From positions 310,168 through 374,167 of the forward strand of contig NZ_JAJNBZ010000003.1 in the NCBI RefSeq assembly GCF_021369635.1: 64,000 nucleotides of DNA, given 5' to 3'. The stretch comes from Paenibacillus profundus (lineage in GTDB: Bacteria > Bacillota > Bacilli > Paenibacillales > Paenibacillaceae). Shown one piece after another: positions 31,806 to 40,620 of the stretch; position 1 is the stretch's first letter; each line of letters starts with the position of its first letter. The position numbers and the translations under genes were made by a program. Below the pieces are notes generated by a model. That model saw nothing but the letters and a program-made list of their open reading frames with translations. It was not told where the DNA came from and made no database searches.

Positions 31806-34235
31806 TTACAGCTTCACCCGCTGCAGCCGCAGTGCATTCAGCACGACAGATACCGAGCTGAGCGCCATGGCCGTGCCCGCAATCCATGGAGCCAGCAGTC
31901 CAAGCGCGGCAATCGGAATGCCGATTGAATTGTAGGCAAGCGCCCAAAATAAGTTCTGACGAATGTTGCTCATCGTCTTGCGGCTCATGTAAATCGCATC
32001 AGGGATGCTGTTCAGGTCGCCGCGCATCAGCGTCACATCAGCCGCTTCCATTGCGACGTCGGTTCCGGTGCCGATGGCCATCCCGATATCCGCCATCGCC
32101 AGCGCCGGCGCGTCGTTGATGCCATCGCCGACCATCGCTACTTTCTTGCCTTGCGCCTGCAGCTTCTTCACTTCCGCCGCTTTGCCTTCCGGCAGCACTT
32201 CAGCCAACACATGCTCGATGCCAGCCTGAGACGCGATTGCCTGGGCTGTGCGTTCGTTGTCCCCGGTAATCATGATGACTTCGATCCCCATTTGCTTCAG
32301 ACGCGCAACTGCTGTTTTCGAAGTGTCCTTAATCGTATCGGCGACGGCAACGATGCCCGCGTATTGTCGATCGACCGCAATTAGCATGGCCGTCTTGCCG
32401 TCTTGCTCCAGTCGGGACATGCGTTCGAACGCATGCTGCGCTTGTACATCGTATCTGCCCATCAGCTTGCGTGTACCGGCAAGAACTTCTTTGCCTTCCA
32501 CGACAGCGCGTATCCCGTACCCTGGCATTGCTTCAAATTCATCCGTTGCCGTCAATGCAATCCCTTTGTTCACTATCCCGCTCACGATCGCCTCCGCCAG
32601 CGGATGCTCCGAATCTTTCTCGGCAGAACCGACCAAGCGCAGGAACGCGGCTTCATCGATGCCCTCAGCAACAACATCTGTCAGTTCCGGCTTGCCTTTC
32701 GTAATTGTACCGGTCTTATCAAGTATAATTGCTTCAATTTTGTGCGTAGATTCGAGATGCTCTCCGCCCTTGAACAGAATGCCCCACTCGGCAGCGCGAC
32801 CCGAACCGGCCATAATTGAAGTCGGCGTAGCCAGGCCGAGAGCACATGGACATGCGATAACCAGTACGGCAATCGCGATTTCAAGCGCACCTGCGAAGTT
32901 GCCGGGAGCTACCGCGAAATACCATACAAAGAAAGAGATGAGCGCAATACCGACCACAATCGGAACGAAGATGCCGGAAATAACGTCGGCGACCCGCTGA
33001 ATCGGGGCTTTCGAGCCTTGCGCTTCTTCCACGACTTTGATGATTTGCGCCAAGGCAGTTTCCCTCCCGACCTTGGTCGCGCGAATTTTCAATCTGCCGT
33101 TTTTATTAATCGTCGCACCGATGACTTGGTCCCCGGCATTTTTATCGACAGGAATACTTTCTCCCGTCAACATCGATTCATCGACAGAAGATGTTCCTTC
33201 CAGCACTTCTCCATCCACTGGAATCTTTTCGCCCGGCTTCACCAGCACGACATCTCCGGCAAGGACCTCCTCCACCGGAATGGTCAGCTCCTGTCCGTCG
33301 CGGACGACCAGAGCCGTCTTGGCCTGCAATCCCATCAGCTTCTTAATCGCTTCAGAGGTGCGGCCTTTGGCAAGCGATTCGAACAGTTTGCCGAGGATGA
33401 CAAGAGTAATGAGCACGGCACTAGTCTCGTAATACATTTCCGGACCATGGTGTCCGTTAGCGCCTTGCACAGCCCATTGAATGGTCAGATAGAGGCTGTA
33501 GAAGTAAGCCGCCGAAGTCCCCAGCGCAACCAACACGTCCATGTTGGCGCTCTTGTTGCTGAGCGCCTTGTACGCTCCGACATAGAATTGCTTCCCGATA
33601 TAGAATTGGACCGGTGTGGACAACGCCAGTTGGAACCACGGATTCATGAACAATTCAGGCAGCCATATCCATGACGTGAAGGAAAAGTGGCTGACCATCG
33701 ACCATAGAAGCGGGAATGATAGAATCGCAGATGCAATCAGCTTGCGCTTCTGGCGCGTCACTTCCTGCTTGCGGTGCTCCGCTGGCTCTCCCTGATCCTG
33801 CTTCGGCACTGCCGTATAGCCAAGCTTCTCTACCCGCTGCTGCATATCTTGAACCGACAAGTCCGCTGGATTGTATTCCACACGAGCCGTTTCCATTGTA
33901 AAGTTAACTGTGGCTGAAGCAACGCCAGGGATCTTGTTGAGCGTCTTCTCGATTCGAGTTGCGCAAGCCGCACACGTCATGCCGCCAAGCTGCAAATCGA
34001 CCGTATCCTTCACGGTATCATAACCAAGCTTCTGAATCGCTTCTTCCATTCGTCCAGCATCAGTCTTGCCTGGATCATACGTGACCGTCGCCCGTTCCAT
34101 GGCAAAATTCACATTCGCTTCCGCAACGCCCTCGATTTTATTTAACCCTTTCTCGATCCGATTTGCGCAAGCTGCACAGGTCATGCCTGAAATTTGTAAA
34201 GAGGTTTGCTTTGTTCCCTTACCAGTTGCGTCCAT
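31806..34235 (-). CDS. copA: Cu(+)-exporting P-type ATPase
   Basis: An 809-aa P1B-type ATPase that pumps Cu(I) out of the cytosol. Two N-terminal heavy-metal domains each hold GMTCAAC (residues 17-23 and 85-91). The membrane part contains the [10 protein letters not shown] metal site; the phosphorylation site is DKTGTITKG; nucleotide-domain HP appears in [19 protein letters not shown] and a MxxS (SSVSV near the last helix) follow. ATG 34235 was chosen with GAGGTG upstream; the frame is open 26 codons further. Downstream of copZ by 77 bases, forming a copZA unit under CsoR. Confidence 0.97.
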   Translation of the reverse strand: MDATGKGTKQTSLQISGMTCAACANRIEKGLNKIEGVAEANVNFAMERATVTYDPGKTDAGRMEEAIQKLGYDTVKDTVDLQLGGMTCAACATRIEKTLNKIPGVASATVNFTMETARVEYNPADLSVQDMQQRVEKLGYTAVPKQDQGEPAEHRKQEVTRQKRKLIASAILSFPLLWSMVSHFSFTSWIWLPELFMNPWFQLALSTPVQFYIGKQFYVGAYKALSNKSANMDVLVALGTSAAYFYSLYLTIQWAVQGANGHHGPEMYYETSAVLITLVILGKLFESLAKGRTSEAIKKLMGLQAKTALVVRDGQELTIPVEEVLAGDVVLVKPGEKIPVDGEVLEGTSSVDESMLTGESIPVDKNAGDQVIGATINKNGRLKIRATKVGRETALAQIIKVVEEAQGSKAPIQRVADVISGIFVPIVVGIALISFFVWYFAVAPGNFAGALEIAIAVLVIACPCALGLATPTSIMAGSGRAAEWGILFKGGEHLESTHKIEAIILDKTGTITKGKPELTDVVAEGIDEAAFLRLVGSAEKDSEHPLAEAIVSGIVNKGIALTATDEFEAMPGYGIRAVVEGKEVLAGTRKLMGRYDVQAQHAFERMSRLEQDGKTAMLIAVDRQYAGIVAVADTIKDTSKTAVARLKQMGIEVIMITGDNERTAQAIASQAGIEHVLAEVLPEGKAAEVKKLQAQGKKVAMVGDGINDAPALAMADIGMAIGTGTDVAMEAADVTLMRGDLNSIPDAIYMSRKTMSNIRQNLFWALAYNSIGIPIAALGLLAPWIAGTAMALSSVSVVLNALRLQRVKL

Positions 34236-34312
34236 AAAATAACACCTCACCTGCTTCTTAGCCTCGCGTTCGTTCTGAAAAGAAAGCCGCCCTTGCGTCG
34301 GACGGCTTGTCA

Positions 34313-34513
34313 TTACACGATGTCGTAGCCCTGATCTTCGATTGCTTCTTTAATCGCATCCAGCGTCAGCTGGCTCTCATCGTACTCTACCGTTACTTTA
34401 CCTGCCGCCAAATCCACTTTTCCGCTCGCACCCAATTGCTTCATCGCATTTTCAACGGAGCTTACGCAGTGTCCGCAGTTCATTCCTTCTACGTTCAACG
34501 TCACAGTTTGCAT
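34313..34513 (-). CDS. copZ: copper chaperone CopZ
   Basis: A 66-aa heavy-metal-associated domain protein with the GMNCGHC metal loop near residue 11 and the C-terminal [10 protein letters not shown]. It carries Cu(I) to CopA. ATG 34513 is preferred over an in-frame TTG three codons upstream, whose distance to AAAGGAG is too short. It lies between csoR and copA and has its own promoter at 34671-34699. Confidence 0.95.
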   Translation of the reverse strand: MQTVTLNVEGMNCGHCVSSVENAMKQLGASGKVDLAAGKVTVEYDESQLTLDAIKEAIEDQGYDIV

Positions 34514-34670
34514 CTTATTCAAATCTCCTTTTATATATCATTTCATTGAATTGTTAACCCTCATCAATACGTACAGCGTTCGTTCTTCTAGTGTGCCGCA
34601 TTCGCACCCTGAGTATCATGCGGCTTGCCGCAACCGCTAGCGACCGGAAGAAGTTCACCTCCTCGTTTTT

Positions 34671-34699
34671 AGTATACCCCTCTACCCTATATCAGTCAA
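34671..34699 (-). promoter_or_regulatory. copZA promoter with CsoR-type operator
   Basis: On the minus strand TTGACT (34699-34694) and TATACT (34676-34671) have a 17-base spacer. The spacer and -10 contain ATATAGGGTAGAGGGGTATA, which fits the GC-cored TA..GGG..GGGG.TA pattern of CsoR operators. A second similar stretch, AATAGGGTGGGTACCTA, lies just upstream (34713-34729). Confidence 0.75.
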
Positions 34700-34773
34700 C
34701 AACTTTATACAGTAGGTACCCACCCTATTTCATCATGCATAGAAAATGGGATTCTCTCGAATCCCTGCAACTT

Positions 34774-35097
34774 TCATTTCATTAATTTGTTCATTGTCGT
34801 CAATATTTCATCAATCACTTCGTGATCGCCCTCTTGGATGCGTTCGATCACGCAGCTCTTCATATGATGCTCCAGCAGCAGCTTGCCCACACCGTTCAAG
34901 GCCGCTTGAATCGAAGAAATCTGATTCAACACATCGTCGCAATACGTGTCCTTCTCAATCAGTCCTTTGACGCCGCGTATTTGCCCCTCGATTCGGTTGA
35001 GACGGGTAATTAAATTCTTCTTCGTCTTCTCAGAGTGGTGGCTCTTGCGATCATTAGAGACTGCACAACAGTCATGTTCTAGATTATTCTCGTCCAT
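34774..35097 (-). CDS. csoR: copper-sensing repressor CsoR
   Basis: A 107-aa all-helical repressor of the DUF156/CsoR family. The Cu(I) ligands Cys53, His78 and Cys82 have the C-x24-H-x3-C spacing of Bacillus CsoR (Cys45, His70, Cys74). RLNRIEGQIRGVKGLIE is the conserved DNA-facing helix. A Cys-Cys pair at residues 10-11 in the N-terminal tail is extra. AGGAGGAG precedes ATG 35097. It should repress copZA and itself. Confidence 0.95.
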   Translation of the reverse strand: MDENNLEHDCCAVSNDRKSHHSEKTKKNLITRLNRIEGQIRGVKGLIEKDTYCDDVLNQISSIQAALNGVGKLLLEHHMKSCVIERIQEGDHEVIDEILTTMNKLMK

Positions 35098-35316
35098 ACA
35101 ATCTCCTCCTAGAGGTTGTTCCAAAAGTCCCCTTTTGAACAAGCACATCTCTATATGAATCACAGTGTAGCATAGTCCCCCCACCTATGCAAAACGACTG
35201 TTGATTATACATTCATTCATTGTCAGCTTGTATGACCCCGCTTCGCAAGGAACTGTCTTCCGAACTCGCCATGGTCATGCAGGCGATGATGCTTCTCATG
35301 TAGTTATCTTGCGAAC

Positions 35317-35353
35317 AAAAAAGGTCCTGCATTCCCATTCGGAAATGAAGACC
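35317..35353 (-). terminator. terminator of the TPR gene
   Basis: AGGTC-TCATTTCC pairs with GGGAATG-GGACCT on the minus strand, followed by six Ts. Confidence 0.8.
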
Positions 35354-35378
35354 TGATTTCCCTTCATCTCACGTGCCG

Positions 35379-36065
35379 TTACGCAATTCCTCTCTTGAAG
35401 CGACACTTCATCATCCATTTGCGCTCATGACGCTTCTTATAGCGCGGCAGCGCTCGGTAGATGTGAATCGCTTCCTCCCATGCGTTCTTCGCTTCCTCTT
35501 GCTTCCCGATCTGCTCGTATAATAATCCTAGACGATAATAGGCTTCGCAGGAAGAAGATTGGATATGCTGGAATGATTGCAGCACTTCTATTGCCTTGTT
35601 CTTATCTGACTGCGAATACATCGCGGCCAGCCGCAGGTAAGGCTCACCGTATTTGACGCGCGGATTGATTGCCAACGCGGTGCGAATCGCCGCGTCTCCC
35701 CTCTCGGGGTCTCCCGTATGAATGTAGCTGGTGCCGAGGTCATCCCAGTATTCAGCCGAATGGTCCATTGACTCCTGCAGCGGCTCCAGCAGGTGGCGGG
35801 CTTCACGGTAGTTCTTCCGCTCCATGAGCAAGCGCGCCAGTTCTTGCTTAGCCGAGATGTCATGCGGATTCGTGTGCAGCTGTTGCTTCAGCTTCGAAAT
35901 ACGGTTCATCCGTTTCAAAGGCTTAATCATGCTCGGTGAAAGACCGATAAACTGCCGGTCAATAATATAGATAAGGAGAAGCAATACGATAACGGCCAAA
36001 AACGGATTGCCTAACAGCCACCACAGCATGCTGAACCCAATTATCTTACTCACGGCAACGTTCAC
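35379..36065 (-). CDS. membrane-anchored TPR protein
   Basis: A 228-aa protein: one membrane helix at about 12-36 (LWWLLGNPFLAVIVLLLLIY) followed by tetratricopeptide-like repeats from about residue 66 to 195 (SAKQELARLLMERKNYREARHLL; AEYWDDLGTSYIHTG; AYYRLGLLYEQIGKQEEA) and a basic tail. The TPRs would face the cytosol and bind a protein partner. The start is uncertain: the GTG at 36065 is very close to AAGGGG, while GTG 36053 is rather far. No function can be named. Confidence 0.75.
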   Translation of the reverse strand: MNVAVSKIIGFSMLWWLLGNPFLAVIVLLLLIYIIDRQFIGLSPSMIKPLKRMNRISKLKQQLHTNPHDISAKQELARLLMERKNYREARHLLEPLQESMDHSAEYWDDLGTSYIHTGDPERGDAAIRTALAINPRVKYGEPYLRLAAMYSQSDKNKAIEVLQSFQHIQSSSCEAYYRLGLLYEQIGKQEEAKNAWEEAIHIYRALPRYKKRHERKWMMKCRFKRGIA

Positions 36066-36241
36066 ATCCCCTTCAAAGATGAACCTATCATACCATATTT
36101 TTGCTATTCCTGTGAATTCGGTTGCACATCGCGATCTATCTGGGACGTGACCGCATCGCTTGCCAAAACAGTGCGCATCGTTTGATAATGAAAGGTAAGA
36201 ATATCGCTATAAAACTTCAACTCAGAAGGAGATACAAAACA

Positions 36242-36808
36242 GTGACAACACGATCTGAAAAAGAAAAAATGATTTGCGGCGAAATATATTTGGCAGGAGA
36301 CGAGGAGCTTGTACGCGAGCGTGAGCAGGCAAGACGACTGACACGTCTATATAATCAAACAACGGAAACGGACGCTGAAGAACGCACTCGGCTGCTGCAA
36401 ACGTTATTCGGGACGGTCGGCGAAGGGGTGTATATTGAACCAACCTTCCGTTGCGATTACGGCTATAACATTTATGTAGGCAAAGGGTTCTATGCGAACT
36501 TCGACTGCGTTATGCTGGATGTGTGTGAAATCCGGATCGGAGACAATTGCTTTCTCGCGCCGGGGGTCCACATTTATACGGCAACCCACCCGCTTCATCC
36601 GCTGGAACGAATCTCCGGCTATGAATACGGCAAACCGGTAACGATCGGCGACCGCGTCTGGATCGGCGGACGTTCCGTCATTAACCCGGGCGTGACGATC
36701 GGCAATAACGTCGTCGTCGCTTCCGGAGCTGTCGTCACGAAGGATGTGCCGGACAATGTCGTGGTCGGGGGGAACCCGGCGCGCATCATCAAGACGATTG
36801 AAGTATAG
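36242..36808 (+). CDS. maa: maltose/sugar O-acetyltransferase
   Basis: A 188-aa left-handed beta-helix acetyltransferase. [19 protein letters not shown] at the N-terminus is the Mac domain of maltose and galactoside acetyltransferases. Hexapeptide repeats follow, with the catalytic His in YTATHPLHP and [16 protein letters not shown] and [12 protein letters not shown] at the end. It moves acetyl from acetyl-CoA to a sugar; the true substrate is unknown. GTG 36242 is chosen with AGAAGGAG 10 bases upstream and because it aligns with known starts. Confidence 0.9.
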   Translation: MTTRSEKEKMICGEIYLAGDEELVREREQARRLTRLYNQTTETDAEERTRLLQTLFGTVGEGVYIEPTFRCDYGYNIYVGKGFYANFDCVMLDVCEIRIGDNCFLAPGVHIYTATHPLHPLERISGYEYGKPVTIGDRVWIGGRSVINPGVTIGNNVVVASGAVVTKDVPDNVVVGGNPARIIKTIEV

Positions 36809-36830
36809 ACATGCGCAGCAGGCATGATGA

Positions 36831-36877
36831 AAGGGGCTATCCCGCCAGCACAATCCACTGGTGGGACAGCCCCTTTA
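36831..36877. terminator. bidirectional terminator between maa and tagO
   Basis: GGGGCT-TCCC-CCAG pairs with CTGG-GGGA-AGCCCC, a long stem between convergent genes. Confidence 0.8.
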
Positions 36878-36902
36878 TCTATGTACACATCCTGTACATG
36901 TT

Positions 36903-37862
36903 CTACACTTGCAGCAACGTTAGAATAATCGAGGTCAGACCGAAGCACAGGTTAATCAGCAGCAGAAATGCCACAGCCTGCTTCTGATTCAAGCCAATCG
37001 CGAGCAAACGGTAATGCGCTTGGGAAGCATCCGCCTTGTACACCGGTTTCCCTTGCAGGAAGCGGCGGATGACAACGAAGACGTTGTCGAAGATCGGTAC
37101 GCCCAAAGCCAGAATCGGGATGAACAAGGATAATACCGTCGCCTGCTTGAAGGCGCCGTCCAGTGCGATGACCCCAAGAATGAACCCCAGGAACGTCGCG
37201 CCTGCATCTCCCATAAATACCTTTGCCGGAGGTTTGTTATAACGCAAGTAGCCAACGGAAACCCCCACCAGAATAATAGCCATCATGGCGGATACGCTCT
37301 GTCCTTGCGCCAAGGCGACCGCAAAGAGCGTTCCTCCGGAAATCGCCGTCAGGCCGCCTGCCAGACCGTCCATTCCATCAGAAAAATTAATAACCGTCGT
37401 AACGCCGAATATCCACATGACCGTCAAGATGAACTGCATCCATCCAGGCAAACTGACGAATTCGTGCGTGAACGGATTGGTAAATCCTTCAAACTTAATA
37501 CCGGCGCTAAAGACTATAATTGCAGCACACACCTGCACCAACAGCTTGGGCAGCGCGGGGAATTCTTTGCCGTGCGTCTTATACCAATCATCCACTGTAC
37601 CGATTATCAGGATGAGCAGACCTCCGCCAAAAATGGCGATCGACTCCACCATGACATTGCGCACAAGCAACACGTAAGCGATGAAAAAACCGATAAAAAT
37701 GGCAAGGCTCGCCGTTAACGGGATCGGTTCCCGATGTATCTTCCGTTCACTATCTTTCCGCGGCTTGTCTACAAAGTCAATGTGGAATGCCATCTTCCGC
37801 AGCGGCGGGATAAGGAACATTACGATTAGGGATGAAATCAAAAAAGCCGATAGGTAGAGCAT
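36903..37862 (-). CDS. tagO: undecaprenyl-phosphate GlcNAc-1-phosphate transferase (WecA/TagO)
   Basis: A 319-aa polytopic enzyme of the MraY/WecA superfamily that starts teichoic acid or other surface glycan synthesis on undecaprenyl phosphate. Signatures: DKPRKDSERKIHREPIP, the Asp pair in IIGTVDDWYK, NFSDGMDGLAGG, VFMGDAGATFLG and the His-rich HYRLLAIGL loop. About ten hydrophobic helices. It stands alone between two non-glycan genes. Confidence 0.93.
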   Translation of the reverse strand: MLYLSAFLISSLIVMFLIPPLRKMAFHIDFVDKPRKDSERKIHREPIPLTASLAIFIGFFIAYVLLVRNVMVESIAIFGGGLLILIIGTVDDWYKTHGKEFPALPKLLVQVCAAIIVFSAGIKFEGFTNPFTHEFVSLPGWMQFILTVMWIFGVTTVINFSDGMDGLAGGLTAISGGTLFAVALAQGQSVSAMMAIILVGVSVGYLRYNKPPAKVFMGDAGATFLGFILGVIALDGAFKQATVLSLFIPILALGVPIFDNVFVVIRRFLQGKPVYKADASQAHYRLLAIGLNQKQAVAFLLLINLCFGLTSIILTLLQV

Positions 37863-37942
37863 ATATTCCTCCTATATTATGCTTTCTTCGAATAAAACAA
37901 CCATACGATTCATTATAAGGATTTTCCCGTCTACGGCAACTA

Positions 37943-38089
37943 GCACCCGGTTCCTGCACCGATATCGAGTACCGTATCGTGCGCTTGAATCGGCAGCATC
38001 GTTATAATTTATTCAGCGGGAAGCATCTTTCTTCGTTCTGGAGAATCCAGCCTCCCCATCAGGCTCGGGTCAAATCGGCGTTCCGACAT
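37943..38089 (-). pseudogene. decayed class I SAM methyltransferase
   Basis: On the minus strand an ATG at 38089 with GGAGG 7 bases upstream begins MSERRFDPSLMGRLDSPERR and continues KMLPAE, then hits TAA; the same frame continues IITMLPIQAHDTVLDIGAGTGC, where VLDIGAGTG is motif I of SAM methyltransferases, and stops again at 37940-37942. The start and frame are intact apart from the stop, so this looks like a gene truncated after motif I with a nonsense mutation. The rest of the 330-bp gap shows nothing further. Confidence 0.7.
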
Positions 38090-38192
38090 TCAAAATCCTC
38101 CTCGTATGCTTAAGTAAATCTCTCTCGAAGCCTTTCGAAGATGAGCAACCGGTTTTCGTATTTTTTCCATTCTACCATAATTCGCAATCGTC

Positions 38193-38582
38193 TCACCATG
38201 ATGCTTCGGCAGCACACGGCTTGCATCGATAAGCGTGCACAGCGTACAGCTTAACGAACCCTCTTCGCTTCAGGATACGGGCCGCCTTCCTTACTTCTTT
38301 AGAACGGGACCCAAGAATGACGACGGAATCAAGCGTCGACAGTTCCTTCCTCCATACAAAAGGCAACCTGCCCACATAAATCGATGTCGAGCCCTCTATA
38401 TGGCATTCTATATAGTCTACAGGATCCCGAATGTCGATGAGCTTGATAGTTGGATCCATCTGTATGAATTGGCACAAGGCAGCCGGTGTTACATAGGTTA
38501 GACCGGCGACCGGCCACATTTGCCAAATTTGATAACACAGAAACAGAATAATGAGCACCGCCAGCTCTATCCACCAATTCAC
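38193..38582 (-). CDS. membrane-anchored rhodanese-like protein lacking the active Cys
   Basis: A 129-aa protein with an N-terminal membrane helix (about 4-24) and a rhodanese fold (LIDIRDPVDYIECHIEGSTSIYVG; KAARILKRRGFVKLYAV). The loop that should hold the catalytic Cys reads ILGSRSKEV (89-97), without Cys, so sulfur transfer by the usual route is unlikely. Cys117 and others near the C-terminus (YRCKPCAAE) are outside the loop. GTG start with GGAGG upstream. It precedes the decayed methyltransferase. Confidence 0.8.
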   Translation of the reverse strand: MNWWIELAVLIILFLCYQIWQMWPVAGLTYVTPAALCQFIQMDPTIKLIDIRDPVDYIECHIEGSTSIYVGRLPFVWRKELSTLDSVVILGSRSKEVRKAARILKRRGFVKLYAVHAYRCKPCAAEASW

Positions 38583-38783
38583 GTCATTTCCTCCTCCATG
38601 AATCCTCTGTAATCATATACCCTACCAGGTATAAAAATCATATTAGCTATCATTATTAAAGTCAACCTTTCTTCAGTCCAAAATACAGGATTCGCAGCAG
38701 CCTGCAAAAATAGATTATAGATGTACCATATGCTATCATCAGAGTAGAAATTCGATGTTGAGAAGAAAGGTGTGAATCGTTGA

Positions 38784-39704
38784 ATGCAATATCGCAAACT
38801 CGGCAAAACCGGATTGAAAGTATCCGTCATCGGCGTCGGAACGTGGCAGTTCGGCGGTGAATGGGGTCATGATTACACGCAGCAGGAAGTAGACCGAATT
38901 TTACATAAAGCAAAAGAAACAGGCATCAACCTGATCGATACGGCGGAATGCTACGGGGATCATCTGTCCGAATCGTTTATCGGCAATTTTCTGCAGCGGA
39001 ACCAGCGGGAAGATTGGGTCGTCGCCACAAAGTTCGGGCACAAGTTCCACTCCCATCTCAAGCGGACGACCCAGTACGGTGCAGCAGAGGTGCTGCAACA
39101 GTTGGAGGATTCCTTGCGCGCATTGCGGACAGACTATATTGACCTATATCAATTCCACTCCGGAGACGATCAAGCATTCGACAATGACAGCTTGTGGACG
39201 ATGTTGGATAAGCAGATACAGGCCGGCAAGATCCGCCATATCGGCTTGTCATTGAACAAGAGCAACAGCATGCATCAGACTTCCACTGCCAGCAAGGTCG
39301 GCGCCAGCGCGATTCAAGTCGTCTACAACCGCCTCGATCGTGAACCGGAAGCAGACGTCTTCCCTTCCTGCATCGAGCAGAACTTAGGCGTACTGGCGCG
39401 CGTTCCGCTCGCGAGCGGCTATTTGAGCGGCAAATACAGACCTGGAGCGGAATTCGCGGCGAACGATATGCGCCATAACCACGATCGCGCCGCAGTCGAT
39501 GAGAAGCTGAAGCAGGTCGAAGAAATTCAACGTACGGAAGTCCCAAAGGATGTCAACATGGCTGAATGGGCGCTTGCTTGGTGTCTGCGACACGAAGCGG
39601 TCACTTGCGTCATTCCCGGCTGCAAAAATGAAGCTCAGGTCGAAAGCAATGCTCGCGCTGCCCTTCATGCTCCAACTGACCATCCGCAGATTTGGCAAAA
39701 TTGA
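38784..39704 (+). CDS. aldo/keto reductase
   Basis: A 306-aa (beta/alpha)8 NADPH-dependent reductase. GVGTWQFGGEWG at the N-terminus; the catalytic tetrad is carried by NLIDTAECYGDHLSE (Asp, Tyr), VATKFGHK (Lys) and YQFHSGDD (His); HIGLSLNKSN and VIPGCKNEAQVESN complete the cofactor site. The natural substrate is unknown. A terminator follows directly. Confidence 0.9.
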   Translation: MQYRKLGKTGLKVSVIGVGTWQFGGEWGHDYTQQEVDRILHKAKETGINLIDTAECYGDHLSESFIGNFLQRNQREDWVVATKFGHKFHSHLKRTTQYGAAEVLQQLEDSLRALRTDYIDLYQFHSGDDQAFDNDSLWTMLDKQIQAGKIRHIGLSLNKSNSMHQTSTASKVGASAIQVVYNRLDREPEADVFPSCIEQNLGVLARVPLASGYLSGKYRPGAEFAANDMRHNHDRAAVDEKLKQVEEIQRTEVPKDVNMAEWALAWCLRHEAVTCVIPGCKNEAQVESNARAALHAPTDHPQIWQN

Positions 39705-39720
39705 TACCGAAGAGTTCAGG

Positions 39721-39756
39721 ACACGCCTGTGAAGCACGAGGTGTGTCTTTTTTTTG
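39721..39756 (+). terminator. aldo/keto reductase terminator
   Basis: ACACGCCT pairs with AGGTGTGT around a 10-base loop, then eight Ts. Confidence 0.88.
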
Positions 39757-39914
39757 AATAAATAGCAGTATGTAATTTAATTCACAGAATAATCCCGCCA
39801 CTTATAGTAACTTAAATATTGTTCATATGTTTATATTATTTACTTACTTTTTTAAAGTGATAATGCTATACTAGTGTTACCAAATATCCCGATGCATTCG
39901 AGGAGGAAAACGAA

Positions 39915-40544
39915 ATGATGAATGATTTCTTGACCGTCATCAAGGAAAGACGTTCCGCCAACAAATTTTTGCCAAATATCGAAATATCCGCTGAGGAGCT
40001 TGATGATATTTTCTCGCTCGTCAAATTCGCGCCATCCGCGTTCAACCTTCAGCATGCGCACTATATAACTGTCACGGACAAAGCGCTAATGGATCAGATC
40101 TATGAAGCTGCCAATAAACAGTATAAGGTCAAAACCGCCTCAGCTGTCATTATCGTGTTGGGTGATACGGAAGCCCATCTGAACGCGGGAGAATTGAACG
40201 AAGGACTGCTTCATCTCGGCGTCATGAGCAAACAAGAGTACGATATGACAGTGGAGGGCACGATACAATTTTATGAAGAACGGGGAGACACATTTAAGAG
40301 AGAGGACGCCATTCGCAACGCTAGCTTGTCCGCAATGCAATTCATGCTCGTTGCCAAAGCGAAGGGCTGGGATACTTGCCCAATGATCGGATTTGATCCC
40401 GATCAAGTGCAGTCCATCCTTAATATCCCTGACAAATACATACCGGCCATGTTGATTGCGATCGGCAAAGAAGACACCTCCAGCCAGCGTCCGCGCGGTT
40501 ACCGCAAACCGGTCCGTGAATTCGTTACACATCAATCTTTTTAA
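39915..40544 (+). CDS. mhqN: nitroreductase-family protein MhqN
   Basis: A 209-aa FMN-dependent nitroreductase-family enzyme very close to MhqN of Bacillus subtilis: ERRSANKFLP, FAPSAFNLQHAHYITV, YKVKTASAVIIVLGD, RNASLSAMQFMLVAKAKGWDTCPMIGFD and RPRGYRKPV. MhqN belongs to the quinone and catechol response. A possible promoter is TTACTT-17-TATACT at 39844-39872; an ACTTT...AAAGT inverted repeat overlaps it, but I see no MhqR consensus box. AGGAGG precedes the ATG. Confidence 0.92.
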   Translation: MMNDFLTVIKERRSANKFLPNIEISAEELDDIFSLVKFAPSAFNLQHAHYITVTDKALMDQIYEAANKQYKVKTASAVIIVLGDTEAHLNAGELNEGLLHLGVMSKQEYDMTVEGTIQFYEERGDTFKREDAIRNASLSAMQFMLVAKAKGWDTCPMIGFDPDQVQSILNIPDKYIPAMLIAIGKEDTSSQRPRGYRKPVREFVTHQSF

Positions 40545-40576
40545 TATAGAGTTTGTGCATCCAATCAGGGTGTCTC

Positions 40577-40620
40577 CATCGTCAATGTCGTTGAAGTGGC
40601 GCAGAGGCACCCTCTCCTTT
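40577..40620. terminator. terminator between mhqN and the germination operon
   Basis: AGGGTG-TCTC pairs with GAGG-CACCCT; T-run CTCCTTTTT on the plus strand. Confidence 0.65.

Noticed and set aside
35225-35305. A minus-strand frame reading LHEKHHRLHDHGEFGRQFL after the TPR gene
   Set aside because: About 25 codons, no start codon with a ribosome site and no recognisable family; kept out as a feature.
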